From: Yponomeuta sedellus | Taxonomy: Eukaryota > Arthropoda > Insecta > Lepidoptera > Yponomeutidae | NCBI GenBank assembly: GCA_934045075.1 | Contig: OW203745.1 | Coordinates: 15,124,768 to 15,188,767 of the forward strand | Direction of reading: 5' to 3' | DNA length: 64,000 bases | In this document: positions 1-10,497 of the stretch, piece by piece | Layout: each line of letters begins with the position of its first letter | Numbering within the stretch: position 1 is the first letter of the stretch | Position numbers and translations under genes: made by a program | The notes under the pieces: generated by a model | The model's database searches: none | What the model was told of the DNA's origin: nothing | The model's input: only the letters and a program-made list of their open reading frames with translations

Positions 1-107
1 GTTAAGTCCAAGTACAGATTTAATAATCGCGACACCTAAACAAAACGGAACGATTTCCTTCAATCAAAGAGTAATCTAGTCAGACAATTTTACCGGCCAG
101 CTAATAA

Positions 108-429
108 AGAGAAACCCGTGCCCCAGGAGTGGAGACATACAAAGGGTTGAGATCAATTCTTGATCAATATCAACCCTTGTATGTCCCGAAGTGCAACGTA
201 GGTGCTTCGCAAGGCACGTTAAGCCGTTGGTGCCGGCTGTCATGTAATGGCAGTGTTTAAGCCAAGTGAGAGGCCTTATGGGCGGCTTGATAACTTCTGA
301 CAGTAAGACCCGCCACTGTCTTACAATCCTCCACCAATCTGGACTTGGCCCTCGTGGTGGAGTATGGCCAAACCATCCTGCGATCCAGGAACAGACCCGT
401 GCTTCAGCAGTGGGGATATACAAGGGTTG
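108..429 (+). repeat. SINE-A copy, rearranged 5' part
   Basis: SINE-A is the commonest dispersed repeat here, about 360 bp when complete. I orient it from 'gcgctcgtggcctagg' (an A-box-like start) to 'acatacaagggttgat'. This copy has a short extra 3' fragment (108-190) ahead of the main part (203-429), which starts at 'gcttcgcaaggcacg' and lacks the first 120 bp or so. Open frames across it are repeat translations. Confidence 0.75.
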
Positions 430-1884
430 TTATCGAAGAATAACTACCAGTTCTAATTATTACTTATTCTTAATATGTATCTAATATAGGTAAGTTAAGT
501 TGCATTTAAACAGATTAAAAAATCGTTCTAAGTTGCTTAATAAAACCCAAAACGCCAAGAGGCGTTATAGATTGTACGAGTCTCAAACAGATGTTTCTTA
601 TACCTACTCATATGCAAAAAGAAACAGTATATAATCATCTTGGCTTCTAATGCTATCCGGCATTTAGTTGAATAGTGAAGGAAATTTTCGTTGTAGCATT
701 CTACCACCAAAATATAGACCACCCTTTTTAAATCTCCCATACCGTCACTGCAAAACTCGAGTTTAGTAGGAACAGTCCACTTCACAACCTCGCCGTACGA
801 CATCAGACTCTCGACCAGCATCAAAGCGGGTGCAATCGGCCGTGGCTGAGCCCTGGGCCGGATGGCGTCATAATAAAATAACCCGGTCCACTGATTAACA
901 CTGTTAACGCGTTAGGCCTGGTTAGGTCTCTCTGTTACGTGGTTAGCGACCGCTTTGGCTATAAAAGGGTGTTATTCGTCAGTCGACGTGTGAAACTTTG
1001 TGGCAGTAATTATAAGGGTTATGTCTAACCTCAGACGTGCATATATGAATGGTTTATTTTCTCGATCTGTAAATTAAGTACTTATTACTTATACTCTATA
1101 ACACATATAAAAATCACACAGAAAATACAAAATTATAAAATAAAAAAAAGTGTACATGGCTAGCTAATTTCATTAGAAATCTCTTCCCGCCAACGCTTGA
1201 TGTGGTGATACGGATGTTGTAAACGAGGCGGGGAAAATAGTAATTGTTACATTAATACCATTCTAACTCCATCAATCACGTGCTATAAATATTTAGGGGT
1301 TATAAATTTTAAATATTTACATAGTTGCAACTACAGTTTACATAAGTCCTATTATGCTACTATATAAGACATATTACAGTTTGCGCCTGCCGAAAAGTAT
1401 GCAACCTCCTTGCTACTTGAAACTTTTTCGTTTTCTATAAATCGTCTTTTGTTTTTTCTTCTTGTAAAAATATTTGGGCTAGCAACATGCTATTATAATA
1501 AAAGCACTGATTATATTGAAAAGTCGTCATACGCGAGGATTTGCAAAAAAGATAAATTTCTCAATAAACACCTTATCTTATCTCTTCAAGTACAGATTAG
1601 GAAACGGTGGTTAAAGTCTTTATTTGTATTCTGGTGAAAGGGTAAAGCTAACGCCGAATTTAACGAATTTTAAGAAATTAAATAGGTTTCAGTAAACGAG
1701 GAAAAAATTGTGTTTAAATTGTTTTTTTAAATTCCAGACTATACTTGGCAAGTTTTTAGAGGATGGTGAATCCTTTAACAATCACTACGTGTGATCTGTA
1801 AATTAAAAATCATCACGCTACATCACGCCTTGTTTATGAAAACTTTGTTAATTACGTGGCGACAAGGAACTTTGGAAGTTCTTA
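430..1884. other. Non-coding stretch, nothing recognised
   Basis: AT-rich sequence without a convincing gene. A TATA-like 'ctataaaagg' at 959-968 is followed by an arthropod initiator-like 'tcagt' at 979-983. The spacing (about 21 bp) is shorter than the usual 30 or so, and no coding sequence follows, so I do not call a promoter. The frames at 537-824 (-) and 1410-1637 (+) resemble nothing I know. Confidence 0.4.
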
Positions 1885-2115
1885 AATTATAAGGTTTTAA
1901 AAACCTATTTAGAGGCTTAAAATTCCACCCATGCCGGGATTCGAACCCGCAACCTCTGGCTATCTATGCCAACCACGGATCCGTATCTGGCACGGATAGC
2001 CAGAGGTCGCGGGTTCAAATCCCGGCATGGGTGGAATTTTTAGTCTCTAAATAGGTTTTTAAAATTGTCCTTAGCACGGGTTAGTGCATTAAAAAGAATA
2101 TAATTATCAGGTTTT
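1885..2115. mobile_element. Inverted SINE-B dimer with 14-bp flanking repeat
   Basis: A minus-strand SINE-B 3' half (from 1899) meets a plus-strand half (to about 2101). They join inside the tRNA-like anticodon arm, where 'ctggc' and 'gccag' are self-complementary. Both halves carry the B box 'ggattcgaaccc' or its complement and the tail 'cctctaaataggtttt'; only the right half has the full tail ending 'ttagtgcattaaaaa'. The unit is enclosed by 'aattataaggtttt' (1885-1898) and 'aattatcaggtttt' (2102-2115), 13 of 14 bases identical, which looks like a target-site duplication. Confidence 0.75.
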
Positions 2116-2663
2116 TTTGGGACAAGAAGTCGGATTTCTGGCTTTACAGGAATTTCAATTTTTATGTACCTACAATAAAGTATTCTATATCTCTGTCCGC
2201 CTTTCCTCCTTCATATTTTCCATATTTTTAAACCAATGCAACGTTCCCTTCTCACTTGATCCTCTGTTTTTGAAATAATTTTCTTTTGATACATTTTTAC
2301 CTCTACAAAAAACAATCGGCCGACACACAAAATAAACGCGCACATCACCTAACAAAGTGAGAACTCAACAAATCCGGCACCGAACCCGGACCTTCGTCAG
2401 CTTTGACGTTGATGCCCATTAGTGGACTCGTGTCAGCGTTTTGTTTCCGAACTAATTTGGCCAATGGGAATACCGTGCCTTTAACGCGCGTATTGCAAAA
2501 GTTCGTTTGTGTGACATCACATATTTCGCGTATATCAGATTATCAGAATGGATAGAAGGATGATCGACCTTAGTCGCCTGTTTTAAATGTATTAAAATAT
2601 AAATATTCGCGACTTGGCGACTTTCCAGTACATTAATTGATTGATTTTATATATATATACATA
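2116..2663. other. Non-coding stretch, nothing recognised
   Basis: AT-rich sequence with no coding signal. A degenerate tRNA-B-box-like 'ggcaccgaacccgg' at about 2370-2384 may be a worn SINE head. Confidence 0.4.
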
Positions 2664-2805
2664 ACCTCACGCCTGTATCCCAGAGGGGTAGGCAGAGACC
2701 AGGGACTGCCAGTTGCCACGATCCTGAAAGATCACCTTCGCTTCATCAACGTTCATAAGTCGTTGCATGCCCGCACGCCGGTTCCGGGTACTTTTTATCT
2801 TCCCC
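2664..2805. repeat. Dispersed repeat ('cacgcctgtatcccagaggg' type)
   Basis: The segment with 'gtatcccagaggggtaggca', 'gaccagggactgcca' and a Cys/His-poor, GC-rich end recurs at 5263-5400 and more weakly near 31600. No coding frame is kept. Class unknown; a short non-autonomous retroelement is likely. Confidence 0.5.
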
Positions 2806-3005
2806 TTTGCTAATACATCCCTATTTGGTCTATGTATGTCCGCCTGGGACGTCCCTTACCAGCCCTTCGATTTTATTATTAATGTATAGCTCCAGTCCAT
2901 CCAAAGGTCATCTGGAAGAGATGACTCATTGATAAGGCCGTCGTCTGTACTCTTAGGTTAAGAAATATCAGTGTCATTTCCTTTTTTATGCACAATAAAC
3001 CTTCC

Positions 3006-3065
3006 TAAGGCCCAACCTTCCTGCGATGCAGGAAGGGTGCCCCAGCAGTGGGGACATACAAAAGT
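3006..3065 (+). repeat. SINE-A 3' fragment
   Basis: The last 60 bp or so of SINE-A, including 'cctgcgatgcaggaag' and 'ccccagcagtggggacatac'. Confidence 0.7.
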
Positions 3066-3366
3066 GTTCTGTATCTATCTATCTGTCTGTTCAGGTCAAT
3101 TGGCAAATTATGCCATTTTATCGACACGGCCACGACCCGTGCCGTCGTACTACACAGACAGATATCATTTCGCTGAAACAAATCTTTAACAAAAATCGTT
3201 AGCGCCAAACAGTGTTACTGAACTGGGCAATAGAATTTCCTAGGCGCGCCCAGCGCGCCTTTTAACTCATTTCGTTGATTGATTAACATAATATTTAGGC
3301 AGAACACTTAGGCCGTAAGTTTGTGTTGACTTGTGTAATGTTACTGTGACTATGCTGTGTGGTGTC

Positions 3367-3595
3367 GGCCTAGAGAATAAATAGTGCCAACCTAATTCTT
3401 CCCGCGGGTGTCGTAAAAGGCGACTACGGGACCGGGGGGTGGGCAGCAGCGCCCCCTGCAGTACAATTACACCGAACTGCGATCCCCAACCCGCATGCCT
3501 ATGGCATTACCCCCTATGATAGCTCAACGTGGCGCTCTTTAGGGGAGGGCTTTGTGCAGCAGTGGACTAGTATAGTCTGACGATGACTACAATCA
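3367..3595 (+). repeat. RTE-type LINE 3' end / derived repeat
   Basis: The motifs 'gcctagagaataaatag', 'cttcccgcgggtgtcgtaaa', 'gggtgggcagcagcgcccc' and 'gtgcagcagtggactag' come in that order. The same order is seen at 20391-20546 and 41829-42072. The last motif encodes 'VQQWTS', the usual C-terminus of lepidopteran RTE-like LINEs, so this is a 5'-truncated LINE end or a SINE using that tail. Confidence 0.65.
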
Positions 3596-4220
3596 GCCGG
3601 TGTCAGTCACTGCTGGTCATAGGCCTCTCCCAAGGCTCGCCGCTGAGCCCGATCTTCGACCCTTCCCTTTTAGTCACTGCCTACCGCTTTGCGAATATCG
3701 TCGCTCTACTTGGTCACAGGGCGTCTTACGCTTAGTTTTCTGATAGGTGGTCTCCACTCTAGAACCTGTCTACTCCAACGGGTATCGGTCCTACGGCAGA
3801 AATGACCCTCAAGTGTGCCCACTGCCATTTCACTTTGTTAATCCGAACGGAGTAGGTATCAACGCGTATTAGCAGTTAATAAACTCAAGGATCGTGTGCA
3901 AAGGTTTCACTGAGCAGTCGGTTGCGTTGGCTGAGCGTCCTGGGATCTTAACGGAATCTTGAAGTTTGTGAAACAATTGAGTATGGAATTTGACAATTAC
4001 ACCATTGGGATCGTTCAGGATTTGGTCCGCGTAATATAGAGGGTCTGATCTCTATAAACGGCTATAAATATTTGGGGTCGAGCCTACGCCGGACACCGCT
4101 GAAAATCAGCGCTGTAGGATGCCTAGCATCCCGCAGCATACGCTGAGCGTCCAGTCCTTTTGGCCAAGCTTTTACGTCCTCAAAATATAACTCTAGTACT
4201 TGCTTAAAATATAATCTGAA
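3596..4220. other. Degenerate LINE-related non-coding stretch
   Basis: At 3600-3640 the minus strand reads as another RTE tail (complement of 'gaggcctatgaccagcagtg'). The rest has no intact frame. It includes 'ctataaatatttggggtcga' near 4067 and 'cgctgaaaatcagcgctgta' near 4097; related sequence occurs near 45880 and 17720, which suggests old LINE untranslated sequence. Confidence 0.35.
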
Positions 4221-4472
4221 ACTCGGGGCTGCATGTGATGCAAATTACTTCAGTCAGATGTCGCTGCCTGTACGTAATACAGAGAATATTGTAAAGAGGT
4301 TCGAAATTTCACTGATGCCGGTGAGTCGCCCATTGGCTCAGTTGGAAAGAGCGCTGGCACGGATAGCCAGAGGTCGCGGGTTCGAATCCCGGCATAGGTG
4401 GAATTTTTAGCCTCTAAATAGGTTTTTAAAGTTGTCTTTAGCACGGGTTAGTGCATTAAAAATAATATAATA
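4221..4472 (+). mobile_element. SINE-B, near full length
   Basis: The order is a leader (about 4221-4325), then a tRNA-like head with A box 'tggctcagttgg' and B box 'ggttcgaatcc', then a tail with 'agcctctaaataggttttta' and 'gcacgggttagtgcattaaa'. The tRNA resemblance does not make a functional tRNA: the anticodon loop reads 'acggata', without T33, and the T stem has a mismatch. The copy ends 55 bp before the splice acceptor of the EGF exon. Confidence 0.8.
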
Positions 4473-4526
4473 AGATATTCTGCTGAGTTTACCCTTCTCA
4501 TCTCATCTTATCTTATCTTGTCACAG

Positions 4527-4643
4527 GGCGCTGCGGTGCGGCAAGTCCGTGCGCACAGCTCTGCTTGGAGCTTCACGATGGCACCTTCGAGTGCGGGTGT
4601 ACGGCCGGTTACGTCCTACACGTTGACGGCTACGAGTGTCTAG
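4527..4643 (+). CDS. EGF-like exon of an EGF/laminin-G extracellular protein
   Basis: A 117-nt internal exon between a pyrimidine-rich acceptor ending 'tcttgtcacag' and a strong donor 'gtgagc'. It enters and leaves in phase 1, as EGF exons commonly do. The 38 encoded residues hold six cysteines spaced C-x5-C-x3-C-x9-C-x1-C-x12-C, with 'CAQLCLELHDGTFECGC', 'GYVLH' and 'DGYEC', so this is one whole EGF module of the cEGF/calcium-binding-like kind. The other frames contain stops. EGF modules act in secreted or extracellular adhesion and matrix proteins. The next exon consistent in phase is at 18517. I infer membership of a pikachurin, agrin or perlecan type gene from the laminin-G exons downstream; no signal peptide or start is in view. 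The exon's 3' part and donor recur in a degenerate tandem array directly behind it. Confidence 0.75.
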   Translation, partial: GAAVRQVRAHSSAWSFTMAPSSAGVRPVTSYTLTATSV

Positions 4644-5215
4644 GTGAGCATACTACATTAGAGCATACCAGTTGTGCAATGACACCTAGCGTTACGAGTG
4701 CATAGCTCAGCATACTACAATAAAGCATAGTAGCTGTATTGTGATATCTGTGAGTGCGGATGTACGGCCGGCTACATCATACACGCTGACGGCTGCCCGT
4801 GTCTAGGTGAGCATACAACAATAGAGCATACTAGTTGTTCAATGACACCTAAAGCTACGACTGTATAGCTAGGCATACTACTGTAGATTCGAGCATACTA
4901 ATTGTACTGAGATAACTTCGAGTGCGGGTGCACGGCCGGCTACGTCCTACATGTCGATGGCTACGAGTGTCAAGGTGAGCATACTAGTTGTACAATGACA
5001 CTTAGCCCTACGAATGTACAGCTCAGCATACAACAAAAGACCATACTAGATGTACTGTGATTCTATCGAGTGTGGATGTACGGCCGGCTACATCCTACAC
5101 GTTGACAGCTGCCAGTGTCTAGGTGAGAATACTATACAATGAAACAACGGGTTTGAGTGCTGGTGGACGGCTGGTTTAATTCTATACGCCGACGGCTACT
5201 AGTGTCTAGGTCTGG
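4644..5215 (+). repeat. Tandem array of exon-end-plus-donor copies
   Basis: Four copies of the EGF exon's last 55 bases or so follow in the intron. The 'gtgcgg.tg.acggccgg' core starts at 4591 in the true exon, then at 4754, 4922, 5070 and 5157, giving spacings of 163, 168, 148 and 87 bp. Intervening sequence such as 'gagcatact' and 'tgacacctag' repeats too. Copies 2-4 keep the EGF reading frame and a GT donor ('gtgagc', 'gtgagc', 'gtgaga'); copy 5 has a stop. None has the exon's first half or a good acceptor, so I do not call them exons. Confidence 0.8.
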
Positions 5216-5262
5216 GTCGAGTTGTAGTGGAAAAAAACACAGCGAAGAAAAACTCCACTTTG

Positions 5263-5405
5263 ACTATATTTCTTCCTGTATTCCAGAGGGGTAGACAGAG
5301 ACCAGGGACTGCCACGTGCCTTTTCTCAAATAATCTTAAATCTATCGAATAATCAGGATATCGGAGTTCTCTATCTAGGTCCGCCATTTGCCACCATCCT
5401 GGCTC
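5263..5405. repeat. Dispersed repeat, second copy of the 2664 type
   Basis: It shares 'gtattccagaggggtag', 'agagaccagggactgcca' and 'tggctcgcaagg'-like ends with 2664-2805. No coding frame. Confidence 0.5.
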
Positions 5406-5872
5406 GCAAGGGCCTACCCCACCATGATACAGGCATGATTTTACATTGCGGTAGTTTGATTAGCTATTAATCTCATTAAACATAATTACGAATGTTCAAA
5501 ATATTGGTAGTAGCGTTTTCTATTATCATAAAAACATGAGCTGCAGAATTTTCGCTAAGTACATATATAATCCCGTCCGATTTTCCCCGAAATCCCCGTC
5601 CAGTAATAATTAATCAAAACACGCGGCTATAATCCGAGGTGTACGCTTCATTACCCCCTAATAATGGCCAGGGTAGCCCGCGGCGTCGTCCTAATTAAAC
5701 GTAAATACGAATGGGAAATTTAAACCAAGATCATAATTGAGTCGAATTATTTTTTGTTGATAAACACGTTTAATTCCTGGAGAGGTAGGTAAAGACCTGT
5801 CAGCCAATTTTCACTTCATCAGCAAGTAATTCGTATACGACTCTGAGACTTAGGTAGAGACCTGGCAGCCAA
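5406..5872. other. Non-coding stretch with a small local duplication
   Basis: AT-rich intron-like sequence. A phrase containing 'ggtaaagacctgtcagccaa' (about 5787) recurs as 'ggtagagacctggcagccaa' (about 5853), a short local duplication. Nothing coding is seen. Confidence 0.4.
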
Positions 5873-5949
5873 TTTTCACTTCTTCTTCTTCAGGCTATAT
5901 TGGTCCACTGCTGGAGGGGAGGGGAGGGCTTTTCACTTCATTAGTAAAT
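5873..5949 (-). mobile_element. 57-bp RTE tail insertion with 10-bp target duplication
   Basis: A severely 5'-truncated RTE end lies at 5883-5939 (complement of 'cagcagtggaccaatatagc'). It is flanked by 'ttttcacttc' at 5873-5882 and 5940-5949. The direct repeat shows a real insertion by target-primed reverse transcription. Confidence 0.7.
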
Positions 5950-6099
5950 AATTATTAAACGACACTAAGGCGTATGACTTTGTAACGGTGCAAACCTCTT
6001 CACACCATTTTTATTTCTTTTTCTATCTATCATTTTCAAATATGTAAATTACGTCACACATTCTTCGATTTCCCTCATTTTTCATCCACTACTACTTTA

Positions 6100-6266
6100 C
6101 CCTTTGACCAGATCTGACTTTTTTACCTGTTTCTCCGTTTTTTATCCAGTTTTCTGTTTTAAAATTACTATAAATATCTACAAATAAAACAACACCTGAA
6201 GTCGTTCCAGTTTTTATTATTTATAAATAATTATATACATCGTTCCACTGGCGCCCAACGTGGGGC
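6100..6266 (+). mobile_element. LTR 3' end followed by a tRNA-Lys primer binding site
   Basis: The 18 bases 'tggcgcccaacgtggggc' at 6249-6266 match what I recall as the complement of the 3' end of insect tRNA-Lys with CCA, the primer site of many gypsy-type LTR retrotransposons. Upstream, where an LTR should end, are a TATA-like 'tataaat' (6169-6175) and 'aataaa' (6183-6188). No gag or pol frame follows, so this is a remnant. The LTR start is not located. Confidence 0.55.
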
Positions 6267-6550
6267 GTGAATTCTACATAAAAATTCGAGCGCAAAACCC
6301 AAACGAAAATCGAAATCTGTATTCTGAATGCCATGCTAGATTGAATTCGAATGAGAAAATAAATGTCTAATGACTCTATATTCGATAGAGTTATCGTATC
6401 TTATTTTTATACGACAAAATGTCTTCAAATATTTTGCGTCTACGCCTACTTTCAATTTGCCTGGGCGAGAATCGGCTCGCAGGGTCTTAGTGGTAGTCAG
6501 TTGCAGTCAGTGGCTTGTATGATAAGATTCCATGATTAACATAACATTAC
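6267..6550. other. Possible LTR-element leader, otherwise nothing seen
   Basis: AT-rich sequence after the primer site. It could be the untranslated leader of the same retroelement, but no gag-like frame is present. Confidence 0.3.
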
Positions 6551-6750
6551 CATAACATTTTACATACTGGCACATACATTGCTTCTGGCCCCACACTAGG
6601 ATACCCTGTGACGTGGGAACCAGAAACAACGACATCACAAACATGTAAACATCCAAGACCTGAACTTTTTTTTTGTTTCCAGCCGGGATTTGAACCCGGG
6701 ACCTCTTGCATAGTAGGGAGTCGCGCTACCGCTACGCCACAGAGGTCGTC
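6551..6750 (-). mobile_element. SINE-D copy
   Basis: On the - strand the head reads 'cctctgtggcgtagcggtag' with a B box ('gggttcaaatccc'), then 'gtttacatgtttgtgatgtc', then 'cactagtgtgggg'-like sequence. This family is tRNA-derived, about 200 bp. Other copies are at 33141-33340, 37208-37420 and 42473-42684. Confidence 0.8.
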
Positions 6751-8066
6751 GTGCACTCTAGTTCGATTGCAATCAATAACTTTAATAAATATTCTCTACC
6801 TATTCTTATCTATCTGCAAATGCTAAAATTGTGGTTAATTTTCTTACAATAGTAGGTAAACCATAATTGACCGCAGCCAGACAAATTAAGAGCAGTCGTT
6901 CACGCAGGGATCAGCCATCACCAGTCTAAAATATTTTGGAAGAAGATAGGTGACCCAGCCACCGCGCCACGATTCGAATGACCTTTGTGTATAGAACGAT
7001 GAATGGTGTCTTTTTCCACCCATAGCCACCTAATACTTTGTGTCAGTCAATCATAGGCCTTTGCGTCCGTTAAGGACGATTTAAAGAGAGCCTAAGAGTT
7101 TGGCACTTTTTTGAGTGACTGAAAAGTCCGATTCGAGAGCGGCAGGCCCTACTGCATAGGACAGATAAAAGAAGAGCCCGGAGTCGGGCCGGTATGAATT
7201 CTGTGCCTACTGGCTCTCTTGTCCGCCAGTCTCAAGCACCATACTTCATCGCAGGTCTTGCGCCCCTCCCTTCTTTCTCCAGGCGTCACGATCCTACGAT
7301 ACTTAATGTAGGCTTCTTCTAATGCACGTCATTCATTTTTTAGGCTTTCCAAATCCACTTCGAATCACACTGAAGCCACTTTGACCGGGTCAAAAGTCTA
7401 TCTTATTGGTTGCTTGCCCACAATTCTGCGCCCGTCTTCAGGTCTCCCGACTAGCACTTTTACATCCCGTCTTTTGTTTTAACGACGGCATATGTGGTCC
7501 ATTTCCACTACCGTGTCTCACAACCGTGCATAGAGGAATAATTTTATGTTAGTTTGACAATTATGTGCTTTCGCCAACCCTATAGCAATAATTCTTATCC
7601 TGTAGCCACCCAATGCTGAGTATAAGTATCTTCCAATGCACGCTATTCGCTTCGGTCTTGAGAATTTAGCATCCAGTTTTTTCCACTTTCACTCGTCAAT
7701 CTATCTCGTTGCTTGGCTGCATCGGGCGTAAAGTGGCTCGAAAGAGACGTTTTGATGTCATACAGATAAACACCAACTGTTATGCGTTCATCTCTAAGTC
7801 TATTGACTTAACAACTCCATCTTTGGCCTTGTCTATCATTTCTATTTCCTTCATATTTAAGAGATAAACTCTTGTCGGTACAGCATTTCCCAAGTTGTCT
7901 TGTCACGGGGCAGTTACGAGTATTTGACGCTTTTTATGAAACTACAATTAGTTTATTTAAGACAATTCGCTGTACATTGGGTAACCGAGTCTTCCTACTT
8001 GTTAATCTGTGGGCTAATCGACTTTCTAATGTAAATTGAATATTTATATTAAACCATAAACCATCT
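6751..8066. other. Degenerate non-coding stretch
   Basis: No intact frame and no repeat I can classify. Phrases such as 'gtcataggcc' and runs with many stops suggest an old minus-strand LINE, but I cannot trace conserved RT or endonuclease motifs. Confidence 0.3.
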
Positions 8067-8297
8067 GTGCTTTACAAGGCACGTTAAGCCGCTTGTACCG
8101 GCTGTCATTTAATGGCAGTCTTTAATCCATGTCAGAGGCGTTATGGGCGGTTTGATAACTTCTGACAGTACCTAAGGCTCGCCACTGTCTCACAATCCTC
8201 CACCAACCCGGACTTGGTCCCCGTAATGGAGTATGGCCTAACCTTTCTGCGATGCAGGAAGAGACCCGTGCCTCAGCAGTGGGGACATACAAGGGTA
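8067..8297 (+). repeat. SINE-A, 5'-truncated
   Basis: It runs from 'tgctttacaaggcacg' to 'gggacatacaagggt', so it lacks the first 120 bp or so of the family. Confidence 0.8.
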
Positions 8298-9095
8298 GAT
8301 AAATTGTATGGCGGACATAGCACATAACTTGGACACAATGGAGAAAGTGTCCCAAGATACAATTTAATTTAGTTTGGGGCTTAGAGTTTCTTTATACATT
8401 GTTATTTTTTTATTCTGTTCAATAAACATTTTTCATTTCATTTTATTTTCATTTCATTAAATTTCACTTAAATTGTGTACATTAAAATGAGGCGTATTTT
8501 GACTTCCTACGGGAGTGAATAATATCAAACACGAAAGAAAAGAGCGCCAATGAGACAACTCGTCTAAACTCGATTCAGCGTCGTCACAGACTAAACACGG
8601 CTTTTCTTCGCCACCCCGCGCAAATTGCATCGGTACAAAGTGTAAAATTGTCAAAGGCAGCGTTCACTCGATAAAAACCACTCCATTCTCGACGAATCGA
8701 GTAGAGAGATCGACTTCAAACGACACGGGCCCGGGGTTAGGGCGTATGCACATTGACTTAGGTACATGTGGATGCCAATGATATATTCGAAATGAAATGA
8801 AAAGGTTTTATTCAAAATAGCGCAGAAGCTGCGGCTTAATGAACGTTACAATTCAAACTAGGTGTCCATTTCATAATCTAGGTCATTTTAGAGAAAAAAT
8901 GGACAAAAAAACTCCAAACTTAGTCTTTTCAAAGTCCTTAATTAACAGAGTTTACATAATTATTTTAAAACATAGAACTCATGCATTGTACTGGCTTTAA
9001 TTCCAGACATTATTGTCATCTAAATTCATGTAAGGAAACAAAATTTTTAAAGGAGTTGGGGACAAAAGTTGCCCTGTTTATACTTCGTTATCTCC
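8298..9095. other. Non-coding stretch with retroelement-tail-like ends
   Basis: At 8405-8460, 'ttcaataaacatttttcatt' with repeated 'catttcattt' looks like a retroelement 3' tail. Near 8795, 'aaatgaaatgaaaaggtttt' looks like the same kind of tail on the other strand. No gene is seen; the 65-aa frame at 8457-8654 has no recognisable domain. Confidence 0.4.
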
Positions 9096-9362
9096 GTTAT
9101 CAACCCTTTTTTGTCTCCACTGCTGGGGCACGGGTCTCTTCCTGCATCGCAGGAAGGTTAGGTCATATTCCACCACGGGGGCCAAGTCCGGGTTGGTAAA
9201 GGCTTACAAGACTAGTAGCAGGTCTTACTGTCAGAAGTTTCCAAGCCGCCCTAAGGCCTCTGACTTGGCTTAACGACTGCCATCTATCCAGGGCAGCCGC
9301 CACCAACTGCTTAACGTGCCTTGCGAAGGACGGAACTGATCTGAAAAATGCCACTAGCGTTT
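9096..9362 (-). repeat. SINE-A copy
   Basis: Complement of the SINE-A 3' part, with 'ctgcatcgcaggaaggttag' intact. It ends around the 'tgccactagcg' block; the 5' 70 bp are missing. Confidence 0.75.
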
Positions 9363-9369
9363 GTCATTT

Positions 9370-9560
9370 ACCAATTCAAAGTCCTTACTGACTGACTCAC
9401 TCATCAACGCCCAGCCCAAGCCGTTGGACCTAGGAGGCTGGAATTTTGCACAGAGTGTCTATATATAATGTAGGCAAGGAATAAGACCGGATTTTTTTTA
9501 ATTTTACCCCTAAGCGGGCGAATAGGGTTGCGAAATTTTGTATGGAAGGTATAAAGAATG
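9370..9560. repeat. Dispersed repeat H
   Basis: 'ccgttggacctaggaggctg' with flanking 'tcatcaacgcccagccc' is found again in reverse orientation at 41655-41785 ('cagcttcctaggtcctacgg'). It is a dispersed element of unknown class. Confidence 0.5.
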
Positions 9561-10367
9561 TTGTCTAATTTTCCTAAAACTTAAAATAAACACTGTTCAA
9601 TACAATTGATTTAACACGTGTTTCGCCGTTTTTCTAAATTTAACGCTTAAGGGAGAGAAGGGGGTTGCAAAAAAAGGCCACGTGGATGGAGTCGTGGGCA
9701 ATAGCTAGTAGCAGATATAAAAACAGGCAGTCATTAAAAGCTTCCACAGATAACTGTAAAAAGTTATGTCATATAATAGGTATAACCTAATCGATTATTT
9801 GTTCCATAATAGGTATAGACTAGATGGCAATATTTTTTTTAGACTCAAAAACAATTTTGATAGGAGACAACTCACCGCAGTAATTCCGTCATAGAATAAG
9901 TCAATATCGACGTCAAGTCAATATTCTCTCGCCAGAGTTATACCAGATATCTTTGTCTTCCGAATAATACATACCCACACATATTCACACACACACAAAC
10001 AAACACACACAGACACACACACATACACACACAATCTCACAAACAAACACACACACCTTAATCTGAGTGGCTAATAACTGGTTTTTTTCTCTGTTTATTT
10101 TATTTTTGTTTTTCTGTATGCAAATAATATTGTTATATTCACTGACAGTCGCCCTCTCAATGTATCTCGACGAAAGTTTGTACGCACATGTTTTATGTTT
10201 TAATTTAATTTCACCTTCTCCTAAGATACAGGTTTTTCGCCTAGTTTAGGAGACAGGATGCAACGACAAGAATATTGTTCAATGGATTTAGCACCAAACG
10301 ATTGTAGTCATTTACATGTAAAATTTTGGTATTTAAAATAAAAAATATATTATACTATTTTTATTTT
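9561..10367. other. Non-coding stretch with a CA-rich tract
   Basis: AT-rich. An imperfect (CA)n / 'cacacacaaacaaa' tract lies at about 9968-10058. 'aacctaatcgattatttgtt' and neighbouring text match no feature. The 60-aa frame at 10067-10249 is hydrophobic by composition only. Confidence 0.4.
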
Positions 10368-10497
10368 TAATGCACTAACCCGTGCTAAGGACAAATTTAA
10401 AAACCTATTTAGAGGTTAAAAATTTCACCCATGCCGGGATTCGAACCCGCAACCTCTGGCACGGATAGCCAGAGGTTTAGCCAGAGCCAGAGGATAG
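10368..10497 (-). mobile_element. SINE-B 3' half with a short snap-back
   Basis: Complement of the SINE-B tail and B box ('gggattcgaacccgcaacc'), then 'ctggcacggatagccag' and a short scrambled repeat of 'gccagaggttt'. It stops at the anticodon arm. Confidence 0.7.

Noticed and set aside
959..983. TATA/Inr core promoter
   Set aside because: TATA-to-initiator spacing is about 21 bp, too short, and no gene or element body follows.
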